Positions 1 through 12,933 of a DNA stretch of 64,000 nucleotides are shown here, piece after piece. The translations under genes were made by a program, and so were the position numbers. Under the pieces are notes generated by a model, which saw only the letters and a program-made list of their open reading frames with translations, had not been told where the DNA came from and ran no database searches. Numbering within the stretch: position 1 is the first letter of the stretch; each line of letters begins with the position of its first letter. The stretch is from Rhodamnia argentea (taxonomy: Eukaryota > Streptophyta > Magnoliopsida > Myrtales > Myrtaceae). Where the stretch lies: assembly GCF_020921035.1 (NCBI RefSeq), contig NC_063160.1, positions 20,867,595 through 20,931,594 on the forward strand, in the 5' to 3' direction.

Positions 1-65
1 CTCCATGTCCGGACGTTAAACCCTGGCACTTCGGGTGGGTTTGCTTTCCTCAACGAAGGAGAGAG

Positions 66-3000
66 ATGGGGAAGAACAAGCGAACCAAAGATGGAGCTCC
101 CGGCGCTCACTCTCCTTCCACCGTCTTCGTCTCCAACTTACCTTATTCCTTCACCAACGCTCAGGTACTCCCTCTCCCCTCTCGTCCCTCCGGGAAGATG
201 TTTACTGTCGGTCCCTTTTCGTGCGTCATCGCGTGTTGTCGGAGTGAGGACCGCTTTTAATCGCGGCTCTCTGTTTCGATCTTTCAGCTCGAGGAGGCAT
301 TCAGCGAGGTCGGTCCGGTCAGGCGCTGTTTCATGGTGACCAAGAAAGGTGAGGGAATGCTATGTTTGCTTTGTGGCGTGCTTGCGTGAGCGCTTTCGTT
401 TTTCGCGTGTTGAGTGTGTACTGGCGAGAGGATTTGGTGACTCGTTTCTCATTGCAGGTTCCAATGAGCATCGAGGTTTCGGCTTTGTTCAATTGTGAGT
501 CCCCAGAGCGACCTTCCTTAGAAAGAGTTGATATATTGATTATTGGATGTTGACTGCGGCATAGTATGATAGCTGAATCTTCATGCCCTAGAATTTGTTG
601 TGTTTCTTCAATTTATTCACGTGCTCTGTCGTTATCCTGTCATTTCCTTTATATATCTCCCGGATGTGGAAAGGATGCGGACTAGCATGATTTAGCAAGC
701 TAACATGGTGTGGTAGCTTAGTTGAACACGAGGAATTTAAGATCCATTCTAATGCAATTACTGCACCGTTTTCTGTAATTCTGCATATTCGCATAGCTCT
801 TGTGATTCTAAATGCTGATGAGCTCTCTTTGCAATTTAGTTACTCTTCCAGTCTGGGTTGCCAGTTTACCACTATCTTCCCTATTAAGTACAGTTCACAG
901 ATATGAAGTAATTATATTGGCTGATCTAAAGTTAAAAATTTCAAGTCTTGGACTTCAGAACTGGTTCGTGATTTGTGCTTGGTAAAATTTTGTATGATTT
1001 TGGCTGTCATACTATGATTGGCAACATGAATTGGGAACAAGAGAGATAGTTATTCTAAGGTTCAAATGAGAATCGTGACGTGTATATCAACTTTGTAAAG
1101 CTCAAACATAGGAAGAGATGAGACTTCGCTGCTTTATAATTGAAGAAAATGCATGTTGATATATTCATGTTTGAAAAAGAACTGTACAAAACCTGCCTAA
1201 TGCTTCCAGACCAGAAAGTTTGCAGTTTTCTTTCATGCATGTATAGATAGCCCTGATTTATGTACAAACTGAACATGCCTTAAATAATGACGTGACTAGA
1301 CATTTTGTAGTTTTAGTGCTCTTTGATGCACTTTGATAGTTTCTGATGCAGATTTGAAAACCTAATTGATAAAAATGTTAATGCAAAAATTACAAAATAC
1401 TGCTTTACCATTTGCCAAATTGCCAGTGTCATGTCGTTACATCTATTACGAAATAGCAGTAGTTAATGTGCCGTGCTCTCTCTATTCTAGGGAGGATTTT
1501 TTGTTTGCAGACCATATTCTGGTAATTTAGTAACCATATGTTAATTTCATCTGGGCCATTTAGAATCGCAAATTCTTTGTTCGGATGGATTTCTGTTTAT
1601 ATGCTGGAATCATTACCTCTTTGTTTAACTTTTGTAATGTACATAAATTAATCAATTATTGCTCTACTCCGGTGCTGACTATTTCCCGAAGGCTGACATT
1701 GTCTACACGTATTATATGTTTATCACTGCCTTATTATAGTGCTGTTGCTGAAGACGCAAACCGTGCTATTGAGAGCAAGAATGGTTCGTTGATTGGGGGT
1801 CGTAAAATCGGAGTAAAACATGCTATGCATCGGGCTCCCCTCGAACAGCGTCGAGCGCAAGTCATTCAAGGTTGATGTGCTACTGCCCTTATTGTAATAT
1901 AAGCACCCTGCATTTGATGTGCTCATTCCTATTCGTTGGTTTTCTCAGATGATGCTGTGGAATCAAAAAAAGCCAAGGATAGTAAATCTCACAGGACAAT
2001 CGAGCCTGCTTTGGAGTTACAAGAAAAAGGTTTCATTCTCGATTATTCATTATTTACTGTATGCCATGTAACACATTATCATAGTTTCTATTAACCATAT
2101 ATTTTCCTTGAACTCAGATAGACTTGTTGTATCTCAAAAAGCAGCTACATTGTGCCGTAATTTATCTGATAGCGAGAAATGCTCAGAAAAGCAAAGGTAC
2201 TGATTCTTATATTAAGCTTCTTGACCTTCTGTTGGATAAGATAGTGGTCTGTGTAGCTTTTGAGATCATTGATCATGTGGGAGAGGAACAAATTTGACTC
2301 ACTAATTGGGGTCAATCTCATAAAATATTCCTTCCCTGGAATTTTGTGCAAAGAAATACTGTAATGATTATCAAGTTGCTAGATATTTTTTTGGACAAAT
2401 CCTGATGGATGCTACTTGTCCCAAAGGCAATTATTAGTGTCCCTAGCATTAGTTCACTGGCATCCAACATCACGTTTTTCTGGGGTGAGTCACAGTTGTG
2501 AGTGCTTTCTGATACTTGTGAAAAGGCAGTGAGATGGGTTGACCTTTGTTGCGATAACATCTCCCAGAAGTTCAAGATGGAGATCTGCCATTGTGTATGG
2601 GTAAAGAACTTGAATATAGGTAGATCTCAAGTTTGAATTAGGGTGTGACCCATTCATTTGTTCTGGGAAAGACCATGTTATTTTAACTCGATTGTACCGG
2701 TGCAGTGGTCTTATGCAACTTCAATCAAATGATTGGTACATATGATCTTTTTGATAGTCTGTGTGGAGGAAACTTTATTAACTGTGTGAGAAATACTTTT
2801 AGGCTCTTTCATTTTATGTAATTACTGATCCAGAGAATTCTAGAATCTTGTGTGTTAACGCGAATGCAATGACATCAGTTTGTATGTTGGTGTTCTGAAG
2901 GGTTGCAAGGACTGTCATATTTGGTGGTCTTTTAAGTGCTGAAATGGCGGACCAGGTTCATGGTAAGGCAAAGGAGATCGGGACAGTGTGTTCTGTGTCT

Positions 3001-6000
3001 TATCCACTTCCTGAAAAGGATCTTGAACAACATGGTAAGTGCACCTTTGCTGCTGCACACTCTTTCTTATTGTCATGGTCTTACTCTTCATGTCTCTTGA
3101 TGGTTGGTTTTCTCTCACCTTCTGGCCTTTTCCTTTCGTGTATTTCAGTTAAACATGTTGAATAGTAATATTTTAATGGGCCGGATGAGATCTCATGCCT
3201 TATCTGTACAGCTTTAAAGGAATGTCATCAATCAATGCGTCTGCAACTAACTTAGAAGAGTGAAGTAACTTGACAACTAAGTCCCCATGATATTTAAAAA
3301 CTATTTGCCTGGTTTTCCTGATGGAGACAAATATAGGAGTGCCATTCACAACAAACAATGTGCCGGTACCTACTCTTCTTGTGCGTTCCGTATGTGTAGT
3401 GTTGTAAGTGCTCGCTATTCTTTCATCATTACAATCCATCAGAACCATCTCTGCAAGCCCTCTGTTGCCAGCACTTCTCACACCAGCAAGAATATCCCAT
3501 GCTTTGTGACAACCTTGCTGGCAGTACCCCACTAGTGCTGGCAATCTAACCACTACTTAACAATGAACTGCGGTGCCACAGAGACCAGTTATAACAATCA
3601 TCTTGACATAATGCCAATATTTACTACGGTGACAAAATGATAGATGTGTGCCTTCAAGAATGATGAAGCTAATGAACTTTGTTGGGGAAGAGGGGAGTTG
3701 TGAATATTACCTTGGGGCTCTGTTATTTGCTCGTTCAATATGATGTAAAGTGCATTCAGCAAGGAAATGCAGATTTACAATTGCTATTCTAGACTTAATT
3801 AGAATGAGTCATTACAATTTTTATACCTTGTGTTATAAGTTGTCTTGAAAGGGCATGCCTCTGAGAAGTATGGGCTATGTTGCCGGTGGGATTGACAATG
3901 TTTCTTGTCAAAGACGCCTAACTAATTGAAGTTGTGTTATGTTGTAGTTTGGAAAAATAACTTTCTTGAGTTGAGATAAGACACCTAAATAATTGAAGTT
4001 GTGTTATGTTGTAGTTTGGAAAAATAACTTTCTTGAGTTGAGATTCTAAACCGGTCGTTTGTAACATACTAGGCCTTGCACAAGATGGATGTAGAATGGA
4101 TGCTTCTGCTGTTCTTTTTACAAGTGTTAAGTCAGCTCGAAGTGTTGTTGCGATGTTACATCAAAAAGAGATAAATGGAGTTTCTGTATGGGCACGACAG
4201 CTGGGTGGGGAGGTAAAGGCATAACCTTATATTATTCTATTGTTCGTAGTTTGCCCAATGAACACACTGGAGAAAAATTTGTTTATACTTCTTATTGATG
4301 CTGCAGCAATGTATTTGTTTTTATGTTGTAAAGAAATTTTTTGTGGTCAGAATGTTGTAAATAATTGGCTGAAGCTGTTCCAATCCCTCCTTTTTCATGA
4401 AGATGTGAATCTTGTCTATTTGTTTGGCAGGGCTCAAAAACTCAGAAATGGAAGCTCATTATTAGAAATCTTCCATTCAAGGTGATATTATATACATTAT
4501 CCTAGCCCTGCTGCTGCTTTTCTGTTGGGCGGAGCTTGTCTTCTGAGCAAATCTCTATTGGTCAGTGCAGGTCAAAGACAATGACATAAAAGAGAAGTTT
4601 TCAGCGGCAGGGTTTGTTTGGGATGTCTTTGTCCCTCTAAATTCAGAGACGGGGTAAATTCTCATCACTTGTTATCAATATAACTAGGACTATGGTCTTT
4701 TGGTTGACTATGATTGGCTTTTGCAGGTTGTCTAAGGGTTTTGCGTTTGTGAAATTCACGTGCAAAAGTGACGCGGAAAATGTATGACTTCATGTTACCT
4801 CTTCTAAAATTTTTGAGGCTGACATTATACAATTCACATCTATTCTTTTTGGCAGGCCATCCTAAAGTTCAATGGGAATATGTTTGGCAAAAGAACTATA
4901 GCGGTTGATTGGGCTGTTCCGAAGAAGGTATATCATGGTGTCAGTGCTGTTATTGCTGCCCCTACTGATGGTAAGTCAGCATTTGATTATATAAAATTTG
5001 GTTATCAGATTTTTCTGTGCCTCATTTGAGACAATGGGACTAGTCTGGGATAAATTTCTTTTCAACATTGCTAAATAAGGAATAATGAAATTAGGCATTG
5101 CTTTGTCTGGCCAAGAAACTGTTAACTTGTCTTTTGCTGTATATTCTGGTTGTTCCGCTAAGTCATGGGAATTCTACGTAATTATTGCAGATGCCAGAAA
5201 TTTTATTTCATTTGGGTTCTCCTTGTTCTCAATATGTCTCAGAAGTTGTGATACGAAGGTGTTTCTGAACTTGTTTTTTCAAGGCCTTGATGTCATGGTG
5301 GACATCCAAGAGCATGAAAATGTTCCACGGTAGAATTGCGTATGCTTGGTTTGCTCCGTGTAATGGAGTCTTTTTTGAGGAAATTGGCAATAACTTTAAT
5401 TTGACTGATGAACATTTTTCCTTTACTTTTGTCCAGGTTATTCTTTGAGAAAACAAATTCAGAAAACTGGAACTTACAGAAATCTTTTTCTTAATATGTC
5501 TATTCAATGGCTCGTTCGTATGCGATCTTATGTTTTACTTTCCCACAGTTTAATGTGGTTGCTGGATTTTGCAGGACAGGAAAGAGAAACAGAAGAGGAA
5601 GGTGATAGTAGTAGTGAAGATCTCGAGGATGATGTTGCTGATGAAGGAAAAGGAACCTTGCTAGATGAGGATGATGTTCTGGTGGAGAATTCGGATGCAA
5701 CTGGAAAAGAAGATATTCAGGCTGAGTTAAATTTTGATGACGAAGCTGACATTGCAAGGAAAGTTCTTAAAAACTTGATCTCATCTTCTGGTAGAGGAAG
5801 TCACCCTAACAGCGAGGTTTTGGATCAGCTTGAAAGAGAGGAAAATAGAAGCTCTAATGAGACCAGTGATGTTGCGACTAAGGTTGTCAATTGGTCATCT
5901 GTTAGTGAAGCTAAAAGTTCTGGAAAATATAAGGTGAAAGATGCGGAGCAAACAGACACGGATGATGATTTACCGAGAACAATTTTCATAAGCAACCTGC

Positions 6001-7760
6001 CTTTCGATGTTGACACTGAAGAAGTGAAGCAGCGTTTTTCTGGATTTGGAGATGTGCTATCATTTGTTCCTGTTCTTCACAAAATTACCCAGTATGGACT
6101 ATAATTTTCTTCAATTTACTTCTATTTATCGTTTGTCTCTGGTTTCACCGAATTCTTTGCGGCAGGCGGCCGAAAGGCACGGGTTTTCTCAAATTTAAAA
6201 TAGTGGATGCAGCTAATGATGCAATATCAGCAGCCAGTGTAACATCTGGAGTGGGGATATTTCTGAGGGGTAGACAATTAACTGTTTTGAGAGCCTTGGA
6301 TAAGAAGTCAGCCCATCAGAAGGAGTTGGACAAGGCCAAACCTGAGGATCACGACCACCGCAACCTTTACCTGGCAAAGGTAGACGGCTCAACCAGTTGT
6401 CCAACTCCCCAATCTTGGTGTGCTCGTGTTAAAATGCTTATGTACCATATTTTCGAAAAGCTTGGCTAACAGATTGTTGTCAATTTGTAAACAGGAAGGA
6501 CTTGTTGTTGAAGGAACGACCGCAGCTGAAGGTGTTTCAGAGAGTGATGTGGCGAAACGTAAAGCGTATGCGTCTTCCCTTCTGAATCAGGACTGCAGCT
6601 TTATTCTTTCTTTTGCTCGTCATATTTTCTGTTAAGGAAATGCTTGACCGTACTTTGGACCTTCACCTCCAACTTGTCTCTTTACCCCCTTCTTATTCCT
6701 CTTTTGTTTCTTCTTTCTTGAGTACATGGTTGATTACCAATTTGTGCAAACTATTATTTGTTAGAAGCGTCCCATAACTATCATAGCGACAATTTGACAT
6801 ATTTTCTTCAGCAAAGTTACTCCTTAATGATTGGATTCGACTGGAACATCTTTTATCACAGGTACTCAAAGATGTCTAAAAGTTAGGCTCTGAGTTTATT
6901 CTCATTGAAACTTGGATCTTCATTTGCATCATTTTTTTGGAGGATCTTCCACTATGTTTCTAATAACTGGTTTGTGATTTTTATTATGGGGTGCAACAAT
7001 AGATATTACAGATTCGAATGCATGAAGACACGTGATTGCACCCATTTTACATCCTTCTGGTGTTAGTTGAATCTGTCACGTGCAACATCCATTTTATATC
7101 CCCTATGTTGTTTCATATAATTATTTCCCGAAGTATGTGTAAAAGAAGATGCTATGATGGTGAAACAATGGTACTTCTTAGTATATGCTAATGATGGTGA
7201 CTCTTGTAGTATGTCTCTTCATCAATTTTGTTAGTGATATTCTGGTCCTTTCCAGGTTGGAGAGGGAGAAGATGACTAAGCTGCAATCTCCAAATTTTCA
7301 CGTTGCAAGGACCAGACTTGTTATTTATAACTTACCAAAGTCAATGACTGAAAAAGAACTTAAAAAGCTGTGCTTGGAAGCAGTTATTTCACGAGCTACA
7401 AAGCAAAAGCCAGACATTAGACAGGTCAGTAAGGTCTGATTATTGAAGTGTTTCCCTTCGTTTGGCAAAACAACAAATAAATAATCAAGTAAGGACAGTT
7501 AGTCTGTTGTTGACATTTCTTGTCTACTAAATGTAGTTTGTACCCATATTTCTCATGCAGATAAAGTTCCTGAAGAACATCAAGAAAGGTAAAGTTGTCA
7601 CGAAGGATCACTCACGTGGAGTTGCTTTCGTTGAATTTACAGAACACCAACACGCACTTGTGGCCCTGAGAGTATTGAATAATAATCCAGGTAAGGTCAT
7701 CCTTAACTCCGATTTTGTTTGTAGGTTTCTGGATGTGTGCGGGTGCGGGTGTGGGTGCGT

Positions 7761-7791
<31 letters not shown>

Positions 7792-8596
7792 GCGGCATCG
7801 ACAACCTATAATATTTCTTCACTGATTCTTATGCTCTAGATCTGATGTTATTACCTGATGTGATGTGATTCATTCAGAAACTTTTGGACCCCAACATCGG
7901 CCAATTGTTGCATTCGCCCTTGAGAATGTGCAAACACTAAAGCAAAGGAAAGCCAAACTACAAGCTCTCCGACAAATCTTCCCCAATGATCCTGAAGGCA
8001 TGGGTCGAGAGGATAATGACAATGGCCCTCCACCTAAGAAGTCTAGAAAACAGAAGTTGAGGGTTGAAGATAGATCACAGAAAGATTCGCAAGGGGCTTA
8101 TCGGGATGAAAGTTTGCAACCTAGTGAAGCTGCTGCTAAAGCGCATACCTCTAGTAAGAAGCGGAATCGTAATCTGGCAAATAAGATGGAAAAGGCAATT
8201 CCATCCGAAGAAAAATTGGAGAATTCAAATGAGAACCGAGTGCAAGGATCAAAACGGAAACTGAAGGGTAAACTGGAACTGAAGCGAACTGATGGCAGAC
8301 GATTGTTCAAAGGTGAGTTCCCACCTGGAGGGAACAGCAAACAGGAATCGCTTGAATCAAAGGCGGCACCAAGAAAGAGAAAGCTGCAAGATCAAATGGA
8401 TGAACAAAATGGCAATACAAATTTGAAGACAGGTAGAAGGCCGAAGAAAATCAAGGAACTGCCTGGGAGAGAGGCGGTAGACAAACTCGATCGGTTAATT
8501 GAGCAATATAGAGCTAAGTTTTCGCAGCAAAGATCTGGTAAAGGCGATGGTTTGAAGGATGCTTCTAAGAAGCGAAGTAGGTGGTTCGAATCTTAA
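66..8596 (+). CDS. RBM28: RBM28/Nop4-like nucleolar RNA-binding protein, 961 aa, 18 exons
   Basis: Exons: 66-164, 288-348, 458-494, 1740-1870, 1949-2029, 2118-2196, 2901-3034, 4073-4212, 4431-4481, 4571-4653, 4727-4781, 4856-4970, 5575-6091, 6166-6379, 6495-6565, 7256-7424, 7561-7690, 7878-8596. They sum to 2886 nt, in frame. RRM1 (about residues 19-80) has RNP2 [10 protein letters not shown] and RNP1 RGFGFVQF. A degenerate RRM-like stretch follows (VIFGGL). RRM2 (258-345) has LIIRNLPF and KGFAFVKF. An acidic Glu/Asp-rich linker precedes RRM3 (about 490-590, TIFISNLPF). RRM4 (about 640-740) has LVIYNLPK and RGVAFVEF. The last exon encodes a Lys/Arg-rich tail. This order is that of RBM28 and yeast Nop4p, which act in nucleolar pre-rRNA processing and 60S assembly; that role is inferred from the family. 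Length is close to the Arabidopsis homolog. The least certain join is the exon 15 donor (AAAGC before gtatgc), chosen because it gives the conserved LEREKMTKL. Confidence 0.93.
3913..4046. repeat. 67-bp tandem duplication in RBM28 intron 7
   Basis: Two near-identical 67-bp units (3913-3979 and 3980-4046) lie head to tail and end 26 bp before exon 8. Few differences separate them, so the duplication is recent. It pushes the branch-point and pyrimidine region of this intron into repeated sequence. Confidence 0.85.
7765..7791. repeat. (GA)n microsatellite in RBM28 intron 17
   Basis: An uninterrupted GA run of about 13 units follows a GTGGGTGCG-rich stretch in the last intron. It is a simple repeat with no coding role. 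Confidence 0.9.
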
Positions 8597-9436
8597 TTTT
8601 GTTTTGAGGCTTTGTTAGCGATTCTTGTATTCTTTTCGTGTATTAGCATTCTCCTTTTTGCACAAAACTTTGTGCGGTAGAGTTGGATCTACTAGTGTGA
8701 TGGTTCAGGGGATCAGGTGACTGTCTTTGTCCCTGGACGACTCCTATTATTTCATATCTACGAAAACCTCACTTGTCTGTTCTCGGACTGCCATATCAAC
8801 TCCCGAGAAACATGGGGATGTAGGTTGAGTAAACTATACTTGAACTAAAAGTACGTTCGGTTCGTTGATGGATGGCAGTCGCCATGCACAATCGGAACAC
8901 GAAGACCACCAAAATTCATCACTTTGGTCAATCTCTTCTACCTGTTGGAATCTAAGAGGTCGCAGCAGCTTGAGATCAGCAGTTAGATCCGTCATGGGAC
9001 ATTCTTGACCTAATCGAGGAGGCAATAATCAATCAACAGATGCTTTCTGGAATTGGCTGAATCCCTTCAAACCATCTCAAATGCAGTAAATTCCGTCTAT
9101 TGCGAATTCCTTGGCGGCGATGCTTTGCGTCCTGCGTTCTGTGCTGAGGGCGTTCGCGCAATTTCGCTAATCATGTTGTCAAAGTTTAAGGACGGTTAGA
9201 CTCTATTTCCCTTTTTGTTCTTGGATTTTCTTTCCTCCACAGGTTATTTTCTTCTTGGTAATTTGCGTGACAAGATGGAATTCAATGAAGGGCATGTCTA
9301 TGTCATCAGAGGACCCCGAGGGTGTTACTTCCTCGTGACTCGTCCGTGCAAAGGATATTGCTTTAATTCAAGAACGTTTTTGTCGTTTTCAATTAGATGG
9401 AGCTTCTGAAAATCCTTGGTGAATCCTAAAATTGCA
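8597..9436. other. RBM28 3' flank and unremarkable spacer
   Basis: T-rich sequence after the RBM28 stop (3' UTR expected), then single-copy-looking spacer. Short ORFs here have no recognisable domain. I see no RNA gene. Confidence 0.5.
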
Positions 9437-9444
9437 CGATGGAC

Positions 9445-9827
9445 TAGAGGTGGCCAAATGGACCCGTGGGCCCGGAACTGGCCCGGAACCGGAACCGGAC
9501 CTCAAGGGCCGGTTCCGGTTTGTAAATTGTTGGAACCGGCCCGGAACCGCCAGTTCCGGGCCGGTTTCAACCCGGTTTTATAAAAAAAAAAAAAAAAGGA
9601 AGTAAGTTGGGTGAAAAAGAGCACTTGGGCTTTGGAACCGGCGGTTCCGAACCGGAACCGGAACCGGCCCTGAACCGGCGGTTCCGAACCGGAACCGGAA
9701 CCGGCGGTTCCAAACCTGGAACCGGAACCGGCTCTTCAAGGGCCGGTTCCGGTTCCACCTTTTTTTGGAACCGGAACCGCCGGTTCCTGAACCGGAACCG
9801 GCGGTTCCATCGAACCGGCCATCACTA
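9445..9827. mobile_element. hAT-like MITE with 8-bp target-site duplication
   Basis: A 383-bp element flanked by identical 8-bp direct repeats CGATGGAC (9437-9444 and 9828-9835). Its ends are inverted: TAGAGGTGGCC at the left, and TAGTGATGGCC as the reverse complement of the right end (9 of 11 match). An 8-bp TSD with TAG(R)GGTGGC-type termini is the signature of the Ac/hAT superfamily. The interior is built almost wholly from GGAACCGG/CCGGTTCC words in both orientations, so a single strand would fold extensively, plus a 16-bp A run near 9580. No transposase is encoded, so it is non-autonomous. The long GTGTGT/PVPVPV-like ORFs across it are artefacts of the repeat. Confidence 0.88.
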
Positions 9828-9835
9828 CGATGGAC

Positions 9836-10989
9836 CTCCTATACATTTTTAAAATTTAGGTGAAAGTTACACCGACCCTCTTCCCGGGCAAAAACTTGTG
9901 GCAATGCTTTTGAATTAGAATGGTCCATGAATTGCAGGCTCAGCCTTAGGAAAAGAATTCAAGAGGGGTGTCCTACCATCGGCAGAAAAAAGAGACGGCT
10001 CTTTCCTGTACGTCACATCGATCATTGTAGCCGCGCAGGACCAACAGGACACTTCATTTTCAAATGTTTCATGTGAGCTCCAGGCTCCGCCCGGAAACTT
10101 CCCATCAAATTAGGCTCAAACCCACTTTTGCGTGGAGCCACCCCTTCACTCGGGGGATTCAACCTCCCGGCTTCACTCCTAACGCTGACAACCGTCGTAA
10201 GCGAATCGTGAAAAAGCCTGAGCGAGCAAATCACAGAGCAAGTGCCGTGGAAGGATTTGATGTAGACTACACGAGAGCAAACCGACAGGGAGTGCTGATC
10301 AGTAGATTTAGTTAATCGAATTATTACCTCGTTTCTTGGTAAGAAAAATCGGGCAAAGCCCGAATGTGACACCGTGGCTTTCCTCATAAAAATTGATCTA
10401 CTTTGATCTGACCTATCAAATGCCATAGTGCCATTTACAAAATCATAGGACGGACGTACCACATTTGCTAACCAATCCGACCATGAGTTTCCTTCCCTAA
10501 AAGTACGTACGATTTTGATACGTTGAAAATACTCTAATAACTTTCCGATTTAAGAAAGGGGGCTGTCATCAAAATCTAGAAATGAAATTGTTGATTTCTA
10601 AAGAAGATAAATGATCCACTTGCGAGTCCATCTCTATAATAAGTTTCCGAACGCCCAACGGGATGAACGATCGATTTCAGGATGCCCAACGGATTTCATT
10701 TAGATCGTCTGTTCTTTGGGGTTACTCCCTGCCTACTCTCGTCACGAGATTTGGAGAGAGTCGAACCGAAAAGGGAGAGGTCAACAAATTCGGCTCTTGG
10801 TCTGCGCCATGATGGTCCCGACCACTGACTGACCTGCTAATTTCTAGACGTTGGCAGAGAGGGAAAGAGATTCCAATTCTACATGGTTGCTCGCATCCCA
10901 ATTGCAACGGGCCCCACATTTTGCTCCGTACAAGTCCTCACCCTCCACGTCACTGTCCATGTTCTTCTTCCCATGCTTCCACGTCTTAA
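9836..10989. other. Spacer with an unexplained 146-codon minus-strand ORF
   Basis: The longest open frame in this spacer is on the minus strand at 10022-10462, overlapped by an 83-codon plus-strand frame at 10064-10315. Base composition is more balanced than in the surrounding AT-rich DNA. I recognise no domain, signal peptide or intron structure. It could be a fragment of a dispersed repeat or a decayed gene piece. Confidence 0.35.
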
Positions 10990-11790
10990 GGGAAAGTTTC
11001 AAAGAAAAAATCCGAAGTGTGTTTATTTTTTTAAATAATAACCTAAAATTGATTTTATTTCAAATAAAGATCTGAAATACTCTTATTATCTTAAATAAAG
11101 ACATGAAATAGATATTATTTCAAATAAAAACCTAAAGTGACATATCGATTTCAAAAAAAAAGCATGACTCACCAATTAATAGGGGCATTTTAGTATTTTA
11201 ATAATTTTTTATTTTTTAAATTAAAAAAATTAAATTGAAAAAAAGGGATGAAAACATAGGTGAGAGGGGCTGCCCTCTTGCCTGTAGCCGCCGCCCCAAC
11301 ATCGATGGGGTAGCGACTACGGCCAGCAGGGTCACGCAATGCCTTGGCAAGGGCCGATGACCCCGTCGAGCAGAGGCAAGGGGCGACAGTCTGTCGCCTT
11401 AGCAGGGACAGGCCCTCGGGCGGTCCATGGCAATCGGTTAGGGTCCTCTCCTTGCTAAGGCGAGGGCCTAGCGCCCTTTGCCTTTGCTCGGTAGAGTAGT
11501 TAGCCCTTGCCGAGGTGTCGGCTACCCCACCGGCCAGATCCGCGGTCCCGTCGATATTAGGGCAGCGAGTCCTCTCGCTTGTGTTTTTTTTCCTTTTTCT
11601 TAATATTTTTTAATTTTAATTTAATTTAACTAAAATTAGGTTAAAAGTGTATTTTAACAAAAATACCCACGATCGGCTGAAATTTTTAGTCGATCGGTAA
11701 GGTGACACCCTTATTTGAAACGGTTATGGCAATTTCAAGCCTTTATTTGAGAAAATGAGAACACTTAAAGCCCTTGTTTGAAATTTTTCC
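10990..11790. mobile_element. Mutator-like MITE 1 (long TIR, 9-bp TSD)
   Basis: An 801-bp element between 9-bp direct repeats ACGTCTTAA (10981-10989) and TCGTCTTAA (11791-11799), one mismatch. The left end starts GGGAAAGTTTCAAAG. The reverse complement of the right end starts GGAAAAATTTCAAACAAGGG. The arms are AT-rich and carry repeated TTTCAAATAAAG-type subunits. The core (about 11270-11580) is strongly GC-rich. Nine-bp TSDs with long terminal inverted repeats fit MULE-derived elements. It has the same arm design and same end motif as the element at 12934-13946. No transposase. Confidence 0.82.
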
Positions 11791-11799
11791 TCGTCTTAA

Positions 11800-12924
11800 T
11801 TTTAGATGACCTCAAGCAAATTGATAAATACTACTAATTTCGTGTGAAATAGCACGATCTAAAGTTGAGATCCAACATTTTGAACCAACAAAAAAAAAAA
11901 GGTTGAGAGTAAACCGCATCGGTTATGAATCGAATTAGGCAAGAATTTGCCATTTTTTTGGAGAAGGGATTCCCTCGATCTGATGTCATCTAGAGCGAAT
12001 TATTTTTTCTTACTTTTTTTTTTTTTTTTTTTAAAGTTTTGGCCATGTTTAATGCTACACCTTCGTCAAAAGCCAATTCCCAACCACCAATGACCAAAAC
12101 TTGCAAATGTTTAGCGAATTTATTGAGGAATCTTGTTCCCTTCTCTACCCGAATGTCTCTTTTTTTGTTTTTTCTTGTTTTTGTTTTTGTGGGCTTTGCT
12201 CAATATGAAACGACCATGGAGACGGACCATCTCCTGTGACATTGCCCAAAGGTATAAATTGTCTGCAACCTCTCTGATTTTTTCTCTCTCAATCCAATTA
12301 GTGTCCTCATCCGTAAGGTCCCCGCTTCTTATCTCTCATTTGCATTTTACGTGGTTTTGAGAGTGGGAAGTTTGGAGACACGGAACCCTCCATTAATTTT
12401 TGATTTCTTCATCAAATTCCCATCAATGAAGCTAAGCTCGGCTACTGGGTCAAGTGATAAGTAAATGTCTCTCGGGCTCTTACTCTTCTTCATTCTCCAA
12501 TCTCTTTCAATTCAATTCGGTCATGCTCAGTCAAGGTTCATCGGATTTTTACACGTGCATGCGCGCGAACAAAAACGAGACTCTACGATCCATTGAATTC
12601 TATTTATCCCAAAAAACAACAGCAAATTTCTTTAATGATTTTCAAAGAAAAAAGATGTCGAATTGAGGCTTCTTGTATTTCGCGATAAATGAATGAGTTG
12701 AAAAATATTTTTCTAAAAGTTAACCATTTCTATTGCTTTGATCAATCAATTAATAAAATATATCTTCATTATTACTTATAATTTATGTCTAAATATTTTC
12801 GTGGTGAAAATATTTTTTTATTAATTAGTAATTCATTCTTGGCCGAGCCTGAACAATTAAAATTTTAATGAAGAATTAGGAGAGGAAAATTCAAACACTA
12901 TCGAAGAAAACTAAAAGTCCGACA
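11800..12924. other. AT-rich spacer between two MULE-like elements
   Basis: Low-complexity AT-rich sequence with a T run near 12007-12031. Short ORFs only. No gene, RNA or further repeat could be supported. Confidence 0.5.
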
Positions 12925-12933
12925 TAAATTAGG

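Noticed and set aside
9567..9852. Two ORFs coding Gly-Thr and Pro-Val-rich repeats
   Set aside because: They lie wholly within the hAT MITE and translate its CCGG array.
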